From: Janthinobacterium sp. SUN073
GTDB taxonomy: Bacteria > Pseudomonadota > Gammaproteobacteria > Burkholderiales > Burkholderiaceae_D
Assembly: GCF_030397665.1 (NCBI RefSeq)
Contig: NZ_JAPUBT010000001.1
Location: 62,001 to 126,000 of the forward strand
DNA length: 64,000 nt
Reading direction: 5' to 3'
Shown: piece by piece, positions 53,996-62,830 of the stretch
Position numbering within the stretch: the stretch's first letter is position 1
How the letters are laid out: every line of letters starts with the position of its first letter
Position numbers and translations under genes: made by a program
Notes under the pieces: model-generated
The model's database searches: none
Seen by the model: only the letters and a program-made list of their open reading frames with translations
Told to the model about the DNA's origin: nothing

Positions 53996-55594
53996 CTATC
54001 CGATATCAGGAAGAGATACATCCATCAAATGCCACGTCACCTCGTCGTCAGGCAAATCGAGCAGCCAGTCGCGGCGTGGTCGCGGGAACGGCGCGCCTTG
54101 GGTCAGCCAGGCCTGGCGCCAGTACTGGTTGACGATGGCCTGCAGCGGATGGTCGGCCGCTACCCACGGTTGCCAGACGCCGCTGACCGGACAGGCTTGC
54201 CCGCAAGCACAGCTCAACCATGGCTCGGGCCGCGCCACCTCGCGCAGCAAGCCGTGCACCGCGCGCGGTTCCACTGCCCCATGGTTATGCCGTATCGTCA
54301 GGCACTGTTCCCACGTCACGGGGCCATAACGGCTCTTGCCAGCGGCATCGAGCACGCTGAAATGGCGGAACTCTTCGCCTTTGCGCAACAGCCGGGCCGG
54401 TTCCGTCACACCATGCCCACCGGCGGGTTGCCAGTATGCGGAAAATGGCGCGGTCGGCGCGTCGCTGTGCACGCCGGTGGGATGCAGCGCATAGTCGGCG
54501 GCCAGGAAATATGGCTCTTTTGAAAGCGAGGCGGCGCTTGGCTTCGGGATGGCTGGCGGTGGGCGCACGCCCATGGCGGCATGCAGCAAGGTATCCCTGT
54601 CGCCATTCCAGGGCGGCAGATCGGCGGGGGGCAGTGGCAATACCTTGTCCAGATTAGGAAAGCGCGCATTGGGATTGAATCCCAGTTCACGATTAAGTAC
54701 GCCGTAACGTTCCGCTCTCGCTTTATCAATGTAAGGAGCCAACATGGTTGCAAGATTAAATGGATCTCCGAACTCAATCTCCAGTTTGTTTGCGCACTTT
54801 TCGCAGCCGAATGCTACTCCCTCATGTAGAACTTTAAGAGCAAGTGCTTTAGTTTCTGGCGTACGCGGCCCGCTAACTCTCCCTGAGGCCATTCTCGGGG
54901 AGGCATACATGTAAGATAAATTATATGCAACTGGTCCGTACCCTTGTGAAAATGCACATTCCATCATTTTTATTGCAACAGGAATATTAGCCCAATACCC
55001 TGCACCTTCATTTGCAGGACCCACATTTAGTTTATCTGACAAAAAATCCATCGCTTGAGGATTACCCATCTGTGCTGCCTTTTGCCAGAAGGCATAGGCA
55101 CGCGTGATGTCGCCGTTGACACCCGTGCCATTCGCATAATACGTTCCCATCCGGTCATACGCCGCCGGTATCCCGAGTCGCATCGCCTTTTCAACCAGTT
55201 GCACCGCTTCTTCCTCGCCATGCAAGGGATCGCGCCCTTCCACATACAAGCTGGCCAGATTGAGCATCGCCTTCCAGTGCAATCGCTCTGCCGCTTGACG
55301 CGTCAGATCAACGATTTTTTTGTAATCGCGGTCTTCCACGAAAATTTCAGGGTCTTCCATGGCGCGCGCTTCGAGAAACCAGTCCTCCGCTTGCGCATCG
55401 ATGGGTGGCACCTTGCTCGCCTCGGTTTCACAGATAAAATCCGCGACATGCGGATTGAAAAGTGGCAGGCTTTGGTTGCGTGGCAAGACTTCTTTCGTGT
55501 CGTTCGACATTTTGCAGGCGCCTAAAGAGAAACTCAGGATAACTGCCGTGATAAAAAATGACAGGGGAAGGGGGAAATTTTTATACTTCTTCAT
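53996..55594 (-). CDS. tli5: Sel1-repeat lipoprotein, probable Tle5 immunity protein
   Basis: 532 residues. Lipoprotein signal (PLSFFITAVILSFSLGAC). Same domain plan as its paralogue at 52403: Sel1 repeats about 90-270, then a long C-terminal region. Differences cluster between about residues 180 and 280. Start at ATG 55594, 3 bases beyond the stop that the upstream effector would use if its frame were intact, as expected for translationally coupled effector-immunity pairs. Probably sits in the periplasm and neutralises the phospholipase. Confidence 0.82.
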   Translation of the reverse strand: MKKYKNFPLPLSFFITAVILSFSLGACKMSNDTKEVLPRNQSLPLFNPHVADFICETEASKVPPIDAQAEDWFLEARAMEDPEIFVEDRDYKKIVDLTRQAAERLHWKAMLNLASLYVEGRDPLHGEEEAVQLVEKAMRLGIPAAYDRMGTYYANGTGVNGDITRAYAFWQKAAQMGNPQAMDFLSDKLNVGPANEGAGYWANIPVAIKMMECAFSQGYGPVAYNLSYMYASPRMASGRVSGPRTPETKALALKVLHEGVAFGCEKCANKLEIEFGDPFNLATMLAPYIDKARAERYGVLNRELGFNPNARFPNLDKVLPLPPADLPPWNGDRDTLLHAAMGVRPPPAIPKPSAASLSKEPYFLAADYALHPTGVHSDAPTAPFSAYWQPAGGHGVTEPARLLRKGEEFRHFSVLDAAGKSRYGPVTWEQCLTIRHNHGAVEPRAVHGLLREVARPEPWLSCACGQACPVSGVWQPWVAADHPLQAIVNQYWRQAWLTQGAPFPRPRRDWLLDLPDDEVTWHLMDVSLPDIG

Positions 55595-55717
55595 GCTCAA
55601 CCCAAACGTAACGTTGAACTACGGTTATCTTCCAAGGGAAGCAAAAATCCGGTCATTTTCTTGTGGTCCGCACTTGCAGAATCAGATTTTTTCCTGCCGC
55701 GATTTTCTCCCATCAAT

Positions 55718-57655
55718 TCAACCCATTTCCCGAACGCCGACACAATCTCCGCCTTCGTCCCCCCCCCCTCCATCGACCAATCCCCCGCTATGCATGCGCC
55801 ACACCCGCTTGCGCAAATCACTGGCCACGCGGCGGTCGATGGTGGCGATATTGATTTCGCTGTCGACGGCCATGCTGCGCTGGTTCAGGTTGGCGCTGCC
55901 CAAGGTCATGAACACGTCGTCGACCAGCATCAATTTGGAATGGATGTAGATTTCACGGTAGCGCCAGCGGTCATTGTCAAACGCGCTGACATTGAGCATG
56001 GCCACCGATACCTTCAGCCCGAATTCGCTCTCGAGCGTCATCACGCCGGGTTTATTGATGCCGTTGGCGTGCCGCACCACATCGGGCAATTTGACTTCAA
56101 CCTCGTTGGTGATGCCGAATCCGCCTCTGACACGCCGGGTTTTCGGTCGCTTGTTGTAGTCGTCGATCATGGTGTTTTGGCCCGTCATGCCAGCGTGCTG
56201 CCCCAGCGCCGCCAGCGTGTCGTGGGTGCGCGGCACCATCTGCGCCCGTTCGGGCACCGGGATGACGATGAACACGTGCATGATCGGCATATCACGCATG
56301 GTCTTGCCCGCTTTCAGGCTTCCGGCCTTCCAGGCGGCGACCACCTTCTTGCGCTCGGCCAGCAAGTGCCGGGCCCATTCTTCATACTGGAAATACTGGT
56401 TTTCCACATACAGGTAGCCGGCCGCCAGGCTGGCCTGGGTCACCGCGCGAAAATAGGTTTCCTTGATCGTCTTGTCTTGTTCCTCGGGCTGGGTCAGGAC
56501 GATCTGCACGGTGGAGTCGTCCGGTTCGGCCTTGCGCAACAGCCGCGCCGGTGGGCTGCCACATGGCAACTCCCAGCTAACACAGTCGGTGGAAGCCGAA
56601 CGCGTGCGGTCGTCGATAGCGCGGTCCCATGCCTTCACGAAATTGTTGTACAGCGCGATGAGCGCACGGCCGCCGTCGATGCGGCAGGCGTAATCCTGGT
56701 ACGGTTTCAGCGTGGCGAACCCGCCGTCCGCGGCCATTCCCTGCAAACACTCGCGCCGCTCGTTGACGCCGCCCTGTTCGCGGCGCGTATCGTCGAGCAG
56801 ATGGGCCGTCGTGTCCCAATAATCGGTCACCGAGTTCAGTCCCATCACGTAACCGACGGCCTTCGCCCCCTCTTCGTGGTCGAAATCGATCAGGACCGGC
56901 TTCTGGTGGTGCGTGCCCAGGTATTGCATGCCAGGTTTTTCGATTTCCCCCATCGTCAAGCCGTGCGGCTGGCTTATTTCCGACGCGATACTCTTGCTGA
57001 TCGCGGTGCTGTCGCCGTGCCGCAAGCGAATCTCCAGGCGCCCCAACAAGCCATGGAGCGCGGCCGCATACCAGCTGTGGCAATATTCTTCACGCGCCAG
57101 CATCGGGATATCCTCGGGCCGGACGATATCGCCCCTGAAAGCACTGCTTAAAACAAGTTTTTTCCTGACTGCCTCCTGCAACATCGCCAGGCTGGCTTTT
57201 GCGCTGATGTTCTCAAAGCGCTGTCCACCGGTTTTCCATGGCGAGGTGCCGTGCGAATAACCCGGCATAGTACGCGCTATCGGCGAACCGATCCGGTCAT
57301 ACCAGATCAGCAGGCGCACCCTGAGGTGACGCCGCGAGGTGGCGTCGATCAGCAAGTCGCCAAACGTGTCGCCACGCGGCCAGGTGGCGCTGTTGCCGCG
57401 CACCAGTTCCATGCCCGGGTCGAAGCCCCAGCAGCACAGGTCGATCGAATGTTTAGCCCTGGCGATCTCGGCGGCGATGTCGGCGAACCCCTCCTGTCCG
57501 CAAATGAACAGCGTCAGCTTGTTGTTGTGCGTGATCGGGTGGCTGGCCTTGCCCTTCAGGTTGCGGTTTTCCAGCAGCCACTGGAGCGCACTCGTCGCAG
57601 TGCGTCCGACTTCGTCGATATGGGTAGTTTCGATGCGACCGCTCGATTCCGGCAT
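55718..57655 (-). CDS. tle5: Tle5-type T6SS phospholipase D effector, frame broken near 3' end
   Basis: 645 codons as read. Two HKD motifs of phospholipase D: H250, K252, D257 (THHQKPVLIDF) and H572, K574, D579 (IHSKLMLVDD), the usual Tle5 arrangement. GGGAGAG precedes the ATG, 25 bases after vgrG. After about residue 628 the frame crosses ten G (plus-strand 55759-55768) and ends in a low-complexity tail GGGGDEGGDCVGVREMG. In the other frame the sequence continues as TKAEIVSAFGKWVELMG and ends GFLLPLEDNRSSTLRLG with stop at 55597, which looks like the genuine C-terminus. Removing one G restores 685 residues. Cause is either a sequencing error or slippage. Confidence 0.9.
   Translation of the reverse strand: MPESSGRIETTHIDEVGRTATSALQWLLENRNLKGKASHPITHNNKLTLFICGQEGFADIAAEIARAKHSIDLCCWGFDPGMELVRGNSATWPRGDTFGDLLIDATSRRHLRVRLLIWYDRIGSPIARTMPGYSHGTSPWKTGGQRFENISAKASLAMLQEAVRKKLVLSSAFRGDIVRPEDIPMLAREEYCHSWYAAALHGLLGRLEIRLRHGDSTAISKSIASEISQPHGLTMGEIEKPGMQYLGTHHQKPVLIDFDHEEGAKAVGYVMGLNSVTDYWDTTAHLLDDTRREQGGVNERRECLQGMAADGGFATLKPYQDYACRIDGGRALIALYNNFVKAWDRAIDDRTRSASTDCVSWELPCGSPPARLLRKAEPDDSTVQIVLTQPEEQDKTIKETYFRAVTQASLAAGYLYVENQYFQYEEWARHLLAERKKVVAAWKAGSLKAGKTMRDMPIMHVFIVIPVPERAQMVPRTHDTLAALGQHAGMTGQNTMIDDYNKRPKTRRVRGGFGITNEVEVKLPDVVRHANGINKPGVMTLESEFGLKVSVAMLNVSAFDNDRWRYREIYIHSKLMLVDDVFMTLGSANLNQRSMAVDSEINIATIDRRVASDLRKRVWRMHSGGLVDGGGGDEGGDCVGVREMG
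55759..55768 (-). repeat. Homopolymeric tract of ten G in the tle5 coding strand
   Basis: Ten C on the plus strand (ten G in the coding strand) at codon 629-632 of tle5. Lengths of 9 or 12 would keep the frame to the family-like C-terminus; 10 shifts it into a short dead-end. Confidence 0.85.
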
Positions 57656-57680
57656 GGCGCTCTCCCGTCAGTGTCGTGAA

Positions 57681-60455
57681 TCATTGAACCCCGCGGCCAT
57701 CGGCGGTGTCGTCAAACGCGCGCAAACCGCGGTTCGACAGCTTGTGTTCGCCGTCCGGCGCCGCGTTCGGGTCGAAGCGTGCGCTCGCTTGCAATGAAAA
57801 CTCTTCGCCATTGCCAAGGACGACACGGTAGCGCGGCGTGCCGTCCTGGTGCGCGATCAGGATGCGGCCGAATTCGTCGGTCAGGCCTTGCTCGACTTCG
57901 GTCTCCCCGTTGTACAGCGTGTACGGCACATTGGCGTACAGGCCGCCATCCGCATGGGCCTGTATCGTATGCTGCAATTGCCCCGCTACCGGCGCGATGG
58001 GCGGTTCCAGCTCCGGTTGCGGCCGGTTCTTGGGCGCCAGCGGTTCCAGGTTTCCATGAAACAGCGTCGGCGACGCGGTAAAAAACTGTACCTTGTCGCT
58101 AATTTCAAGCATGCAATCGGCGCCATGCAGGCGCACGCCTTTGCGGCCGCGAATATTCACCCAGTCAGCCTGGCTGATCAATTCCAGAACCTTGTTGGCG
58201 ACGATATCGACCGCATCGGTTTGCGCCGCAATCTGCACCGGGCCAGCTGCGGCGATCAGTTTCATGCCCGCCTTGTGGACGAACAGGCGCAGCGCTGCGC
58301 CGATGCTGGCGAACAGGCCGCCGCCGGCCGCCAGCGACAGGTCGCGCCCGGTCGTCAGCGCCGTGTGCTCGGCGCTGGCGATGTGCGTCGATTGCGCGCT
58401 CGTCGTTTCGATACCGGCCGGACTGGCCAGCACCAGATGTGGCTTCGATAGTTCGGGAAATGCGTTTTCGCCACTGCCGGCACCGCCCTTGATCGCGGCA
58501 TGCTGGGCATTGAGCACATCGGCGGCGGCACCCTGCTGGGCGGCGCTTTCTTGCGCGCCGTAATGCTGCGCCAGGGCGGCAAACGCCTTGTGCCGCTCAG
58601 CAGCCTCGGCCAACCGGCGCAAGGTTTCATCCATGCTCTTGATATGCGAGGCGGCGCCAGGGCGCGCTTCGGTGGTCAGCAACATGCCGCGACCGGCGCG
58701 CGCCACGCCCCAGGCGTCTGACGCCAGTTCCCAGCCTTCGCCACGCGCATCCTTGCGCCCGCTGGCGTCTTCGATGCGGCTGATGCAGCCGAGCGACAAT
58801 TGGCTGTGCTGATGATCGCTTTTCAGTTGCGCCTGGATGTGCTGGTGCGTGTCGTCGAGTACCAACTGGTTGCCGCGCACGCCGTAGCCGCCGCCAGGCA
58901 TCAGCTCGGCGCTGCGCCAGCCGCCCAGTACGCGTTGCCCCGGCAAATTCCACGGCGGCGCATGCTTGCCGTTGTACACCGCACCTACGATGACGGGACG
59001 GTCGATATTGCCGTCGAGAAACTGGATCAGCACTTCCTGGCCGATGCGCGGCAACGCGATCTGGCCGAACGCCTGGCCCGCCCATGGCGTCATGACCCGG
59101 ATCCATGGCGAACTGCCCGCGTCGAACTTGCCCAGCCGGTCCCAGTGAAATTGCACCTTCACCCGGCCCAGCGCGTCGGTATGGATGGTTTCGCCTGCCG
59201 GCCCGGTGACGATCGCCGTCTGCACGCCGGGCAAGGCACAAGGCGTGCTGTTGAACTGCCGCCCCGGATACCAGCGGATGCTCTTGCGGATGCAGCTGAA
59301 ACGGTTTTCATAATGCGACTTCGCGCCCATCCCTGCCTGGTAATTGTTGCTGGCGATATGATCGACCGACAGGATCAGGTATTCGCGCGAGCCGATGTCC
59401 GGGCGCGCCGCTTCACCTCTGGCCGGCATGGCTTGCTTGCCGCTGAAGTGTCCGCCCAGCGTGAAACTGCGCCCGGCCTGGGCGCAGCGGTGATTGCCGC
59501 CAGCTTCGAAGTATTGCGCCTGGCAGTTATGCCCCTCCAGGCGGCGTTGCGCCAGCGCTTCGCCGTCGCCCATGTCGGCATAGCCATAGCCGGTGTTTTG
59601 ATACAGTTCATGGGCAAACACGTCGCCCTGCTGGTGCAGCGCATAGCCGCTGGCGCGGCTGGCATACGGCTGCTTGTAGTTGAAGCTGGCCAGCGTGAGC
59701 GAGCCTGAAGCGATCTTCCGTATTGCCTGCCAATCGCGTATGCCGTCGCCCTCCTGCGAGCCCGCGCCGCTGCGAAACATCATCTCGTCGGCTACGCTGG
59801 CATCGCCGTCGCCAGGATCGATGCTGTCGCTCAGCCAGGTATTGTCGCCCAAACAGAGCGTATGACCGTCGGCGCGATGTTCATACCAGTAATGAATACC
59901 TTGGTCTTCCCAGCGCCGGTGCAGATGATTGTAATCGGTTTCATTATGCTGGTTGGCGCAGCTTAATATCGCTTTTTCCTCATGCAGCCGGTTTTGCCAG
60001 TCGCGCTGCAAATAATGATCGAAGGTCGTTTCGCTGATATCGATGACCGTGCGTTCGTGGAACGAGACGTTGTCCATGCGCAGCCTGGAAAACGCCAGCC
60101 AGGGTTGCAGCACCATCTGGTAGAACGCGAAACCGCCATCGCTGCGTAACAAGCGAAATTCGCCGACGTAACCATTAAAATGGCGCAAGCTGCCGTCATC
60201 GCGCACCATCGAAATCGTGACCATGCGTCCCATCATCGCTCTCAGGGGAACGTGGAGATTGTCGGACAGCAGTTCGACGTCGAAGCGGAAGTCGCGTGAC
60301 ATTTCCTCGTGTGCCCGCAAACTGTTGACCAGCAGCGCAGTATCGGGTGGGCCATCGTCGCGCGGAAATTCCATGCGCAGCAAGCGGCTGTCCTGGGTTC
60401 TCCAGCTCGCTCCGAAAAGGCGCGCCAGATCGGCTGCCAGCTCGCCATCATTCAT
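57681..60455 (-). CDS. vgrG: T6SS spike protein VgrG
   Basis: 924 residues from ATG 60455 (AAGGGGG 5 bases before it; an open upstream extension lacks support). Order: gp27-like hub (to about 400, with TDYNHLHRRWEDQGIHYWYEH), gp5 OB-fold (about 430-560, TIHTDALGRVKVQFHWDR; WAGQAFGQIALPRIGQEVLI), DUF2345 beta-helix segment (about 690-790, HLVLASPAGIETTSAQS), and a C-terminal transthyretin-like/peptidase-regulatory-like domain (about 850-915, VPYTLYNGETEVEQGLTDEF). No fused enzyme is evident. Cargo is the downstream Tle5. Confidence 0.93.
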   Translation of the reverse strand: MNDGELAADLARLFGASWRTQDSRLLRMEFPRDDGPPDTALLVNSLRAHEEMSRDFRFDVELLSDNLHVPLRAMMGRMVTISMVRDDGSLRHFNGYVGEFRLLRSDGGFAFYQMVLQPWLAFSRLRMDNVSFHERTVIDISETTFDHYLQRDWQNRLHEEKAILSCANQHNETDYNHLHRRWEDQGIHYWYEHRADGHTLCLGDNTWLSDSIDPGDGDASVADEMMFRSGAGSQEGDGIRDWQAIRKIASGSLTLASFNYKQPYASRASGYALHQQGDVFAHELYQNTGYGYADMGDGEALAQRRLEGHNCQAQYFEAGGNHRCAQAGRSFTLGGHFSGKQAMPARGEAARPDIGSREYLILSVDHIASNNYQAGMGAKSHYENRFSCIRKSIRWYPGRQFNSTPCALPGVQTAIVTGPAGETIHTDALGRVKVQFHWDRLGKFDAGSSPWIRVMTPWAGQAFGQIALPRIGQEVLIQFLDGNIDRPVIVGAVYNGKHAPPWNLPGQRVLGGWRSAELMPGGGYGVRGNQLVLDDTHQHIQAQLKSDHQHSQLSLGCISRIEDASGRKDARGEGWELASDAWGVARAGRGMLLTTEARPGAASHIKSMDETLRRLAEAAERHKAFAALAQHYGAQESAAQQGAAADVLNAQHAAIKGGAGSGENAFPELSKPHLVLASPAGIETTSAQSTHIASAEHTALTTGRDLSLAAGGGLFASIGAALRLFVHKAGMKLIAAAGPVQIAAQTDAVDIVANKVLELISQADWVNIRGRKGVRLHGADCMLEISDKVQFFTASPTLFHGNLEPLAPKNRPQPELEPPIAPVAGQLQHTIQAHADGGLYANVPYTLYNGETEVEQGLTDEFGRILIAHQDGTPRYRVVLGNGEEFSLQASARFDPNAAPDGEHKLSNRGLRAFDDTADGRGVQ

Positions 60456-60542
60456 GTTGCCCCCTTCAAACTTGTTCCCCAGGCCCATGCTAACCATGGT
60501 GAACGCTGGCATATTGATGGAACTCAAACTAGTTGCCCATAC

Positions 60543-60580
60543 GTAAAAAAGCCGCATCGGCCTTACGGCGGATGCGGCTT
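60543..60580 (-). terminator. Rho-independent terminator of the S46 peptidase gene
   Basis: AAGCCGCATC (60549-60558) pairs with GATGCGGCTT (60571-60580); on the minus strand the stem is followed by a T-run (60548-60545 region, AAAAAA on plus). Ends the S46 peptidase transcript before vgrG. Confidence 0.85.
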
Positions 60581-60595
60581 GTTTAGCGTCGAAAA

Positions 60596-62743
60596 TTACT
60601 TCTTGGCAGCTTTCGGATACTTGATCGTCATTTCCTGGAGCAAATTATCCGCGTGGTCCACTTCCTTCATCACCCACAGCATGTAGCGGATGTCGAGATG
60701 GATGGCGCGCGTGATGGCCGTGTCGAAGTACCAGTCCTTGGTGATCGACTCATACGTCGAATCGAAGTTCAGGCCGATCAGTTCGCCACGCTTGTTCATC
60801 ACGGCCGAGCCGGAATTGCCGCCCGTGGTGTCGGCGCTGGTCAGGAAGTTGACTGGCACCGTGCCCAGCACGGGGTCGTGGAACTGGCCGTAGCGTTTTT
60901 GCTTGACGGCGTCGATCAAGCCTTGCGGCGCTTCGAACGGGGCCTTGCCCGTGACTTTCTCGACGATGCCTTCCACGGTCGTGAACGGTCCCTTGGTGAT
61001 GCCATCGCGCGGCGAGTACGGCGATACCGTGCCGTAGGTAACGCGCAGGGTCGAGTTGGCGTCAGGATACACCGGCTTGCCTTGCGACTTTTTCCAGGCG
61101 ATCACCGCTTGCATGTATTGCGGAATCACGCGCTCCAGGTTGCCGTCGATTTCCTTGCGGCGCTCTTCCAGCGCCAGTTCCACTGGCTGCAGCTTGACGG
61201 CCAGCTGCATGAAGGCGTCGTCGGAGCGGGCCACGGCGGCCTGGTCCTTTTCCAGCCAGGCCAGGCGCTTGGCCGTGTCAGCCAGTTGCGTCTGCTGGTA
61301 CAGGGCCGGCACGGCCGCTGGCGCCGGCAGCAGCGCGTCCAGGCCTTGCGGATGGCTCTTCGCCGCCAGTTGCGCGTAACGCTTCAGGCCCGCCGCAAAA
61401 CGCGCCTGGTCGACCTGGTTGACATACGACTGTTCCAGGCGCGCCAACCGGGCCTTGATGAAGGCCAGGTCGCGCTGCTGGAAGCCCGATTCGCGCTCGG
61501 CGTCCGCTTTCTGGCGCTCCAGCGACAAACGGTAGACGGTGCGCGCGCTTTTCAGCAAGTCGCTGTTGGTGGCCACGGACCAGGCGAACTCTTCTTCACT
61601 GAGGGCCATGTCGCTGGCGATCGCCGCGTCCAGTTCGGCCAGCAGGGTAGCCGACACATTCGGCTGCTTGGCGTACCAGGCGCGGAATTCGGCATCCTGC
61701 ACGTCCTTGATGGCGGCGATGTCCTTGCGCGCAAAACCGTCGAGCAAGCCCTGGGTTTTCTTCAGCACGTTGTTGATGCTTTTCACCACGCTGGCATAGC
61801 GCACGGCGGAGGCGGCGTCACCCTGCGTCGCATCGGCCATCACGGCCAGGTCCGCTTGCAGTTCGGATACTTTCAGGGGGAAAGCCGTATCGCGCGCGAA
61901 GCGGATTTCCGCCGGCAGCTTGTAGCGGCTGGTGCGGCCGGGGTAGCCCGCCAGCAAAATGCCATCGCCGGCTTTCAAGCCTTCGGCCGAGACCACCAGG
62001 AAGTCCTTCGATTTATACGGCACGTTGTCGGGCGACGGGTCGGCCGGACGGCCATCCTTGCCCACGTAGGCGCGCAGGAACGAGTAGTCGCCCGTGTGGC
62101 GCGGCCATTCGTAGTTGTCGATGTCGCCGCCGAAGTTGCCGATCTTGTCCGATGGCGCGTACACCAGGCGCACGTCGCGTATCATCATCTGGCGGATGCG
62201 ATAGTACTCGAGGCCGCGGTGGAAGGCGGGCACGGAGCAGCGGTACATCTTGTCCGTTTCGCATTCGGCGATCAAGTCCTTGACGCGCTTTTCCACCGCT
62301 TCGTGGCGCGCGCGACCCGTCATGTCGGCCGTCAAGCCTTTCAGCACGCGCTCGCTGACGTTCTCGACCTTGTCGGTCACATACACGAGGCTGTTCGGAC
62401 CGCCCGGCAGCTCGCCAGCGCGCGTCTTGGCCAGGAAGCCGTTGGTAATGTAATTGTGTTCCGGCGTGGAATTGCGCTGCACGGCGCCATACGCGCAATG
62501 GTGGTTCGTCACCACCAGGCCCGCGTCGGAGACGAAAGCGGCCGAGCAGCCGCCCAGCGAGACGATGGCGCTCATCGGATGCTTGCTCAGGTCGGCCAGT
62601 TTTTCCGCAGGTATTTCGATGCCGACCCGTTTCAGGTCGGCTTTCAGCTGTGGCAGCTGGTGTGGTTGCCACTGCCCTTCGTCGGCGTGTGCGCCGGCGA
62701 ACGCGCCCAACAAGGCGACTGGTAAAACGATTGTTTTGAACAA
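60596..62743 (-). CDS. S46 family dipeptidyl-peptidase (DPP7/DPP11 type)
   Basis: 715 residues from TTG 62743: GGAGGGG 6 bases before it and a clean signal peptide (FKTIVLPVALLGAFAGAHA) argue for this start over ATG 62758. Catalytic set of S46: NHHC (about 80-83), a D in FGGDIDNYEWPRHTGDYSF (split), and S in TTGGNSGSAV (about 644). The S1-pocket residue position that is G in DPP7 and R in DPP11 reads S here (LNFDSTYESI), so Asp/Glu specificity of DPP11 is not expected. Releases dipeptides in the periplasm. Confidence 0.92.
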   Translation of the reverse strand: MFKTIVLPVALLGAFAGAHADEGQWQPHQLPQLKADLKRVGIEIPAEKLADLSKHPMSAIVSLGGCSAAFVSDAGLVVTNHHCAYGAVQRNSTPEHNYITNGFLAKTRAGELPGGPNSLVYVTDKVENVSERVLKGLTADMTGRARHEAVEKRVKDLIAECETDKMYRCSVPAFHRGLEYYRIRQMMIRDVRLVYAPSDKIGNFGGDIDNYEWPRHTGDYSFLRAYVGKDGRPADPSPDNVPYKSKDFLVVSAEGLKAGDGILLAGYPGRTSRYKLPAEIRFARDTAFPLKVSELQADLAVMADATQGDAASAVRYASVVKSINNVLKKTQGLLDGFARKDIAAIKDVQDAEFRAWYAKQPNVSATLLAELDAAIASDMALSEEEFAWSVATNSDLLKSARTVYRLSLERQKADAERESGFQQRDLAFIKARLARLEQSYVNQVDQARFAAGLKRYAQLAAKSHPQGLDALLPAPAAVPALYQQTQLADTAKRLAWLEKDQAAVARSDDAFMQLAVKLQPVELALEERRKEIDGNLERVIPQYMQAVIAWKKSQGKPVYPDANSTLRVTYGTVSPYSPRDGITKGPFTTVEGIVEKVTGKAPFEAPQGLIDAVKQKRYGQFHDPVLGTVPVNFLTSADTTGGNSGSAVMNKRGELIGLNFDSTYESITKDWYFDTAITRAIHLDIRYMLWVMKEVDHADNLLQEMTIKYPKAAKK

Positions 62744-62830
62744 GATATGCCCCTCCATAAATAGCAGGCGAAAGTATAGCCTGTCACAGGGGCCTGAGTC
62801 GGCAAAAATTAACGCATTGCAATTTCTGTA

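Noticed and set aside
57681-60455. Prophage tail gene
   Set aside because: VgrG resembles phage spike proteins, but the adjacent effector and immunity genes and lack of other phage genes identify a T6SS module.
62744-62758. ATG at 62758 as start of the S46 peptidase
   Set aside because: Its following GGAGGGG is better used as ribosome binding site for the TTG at 62743, which gives a cleaner signal peptide.
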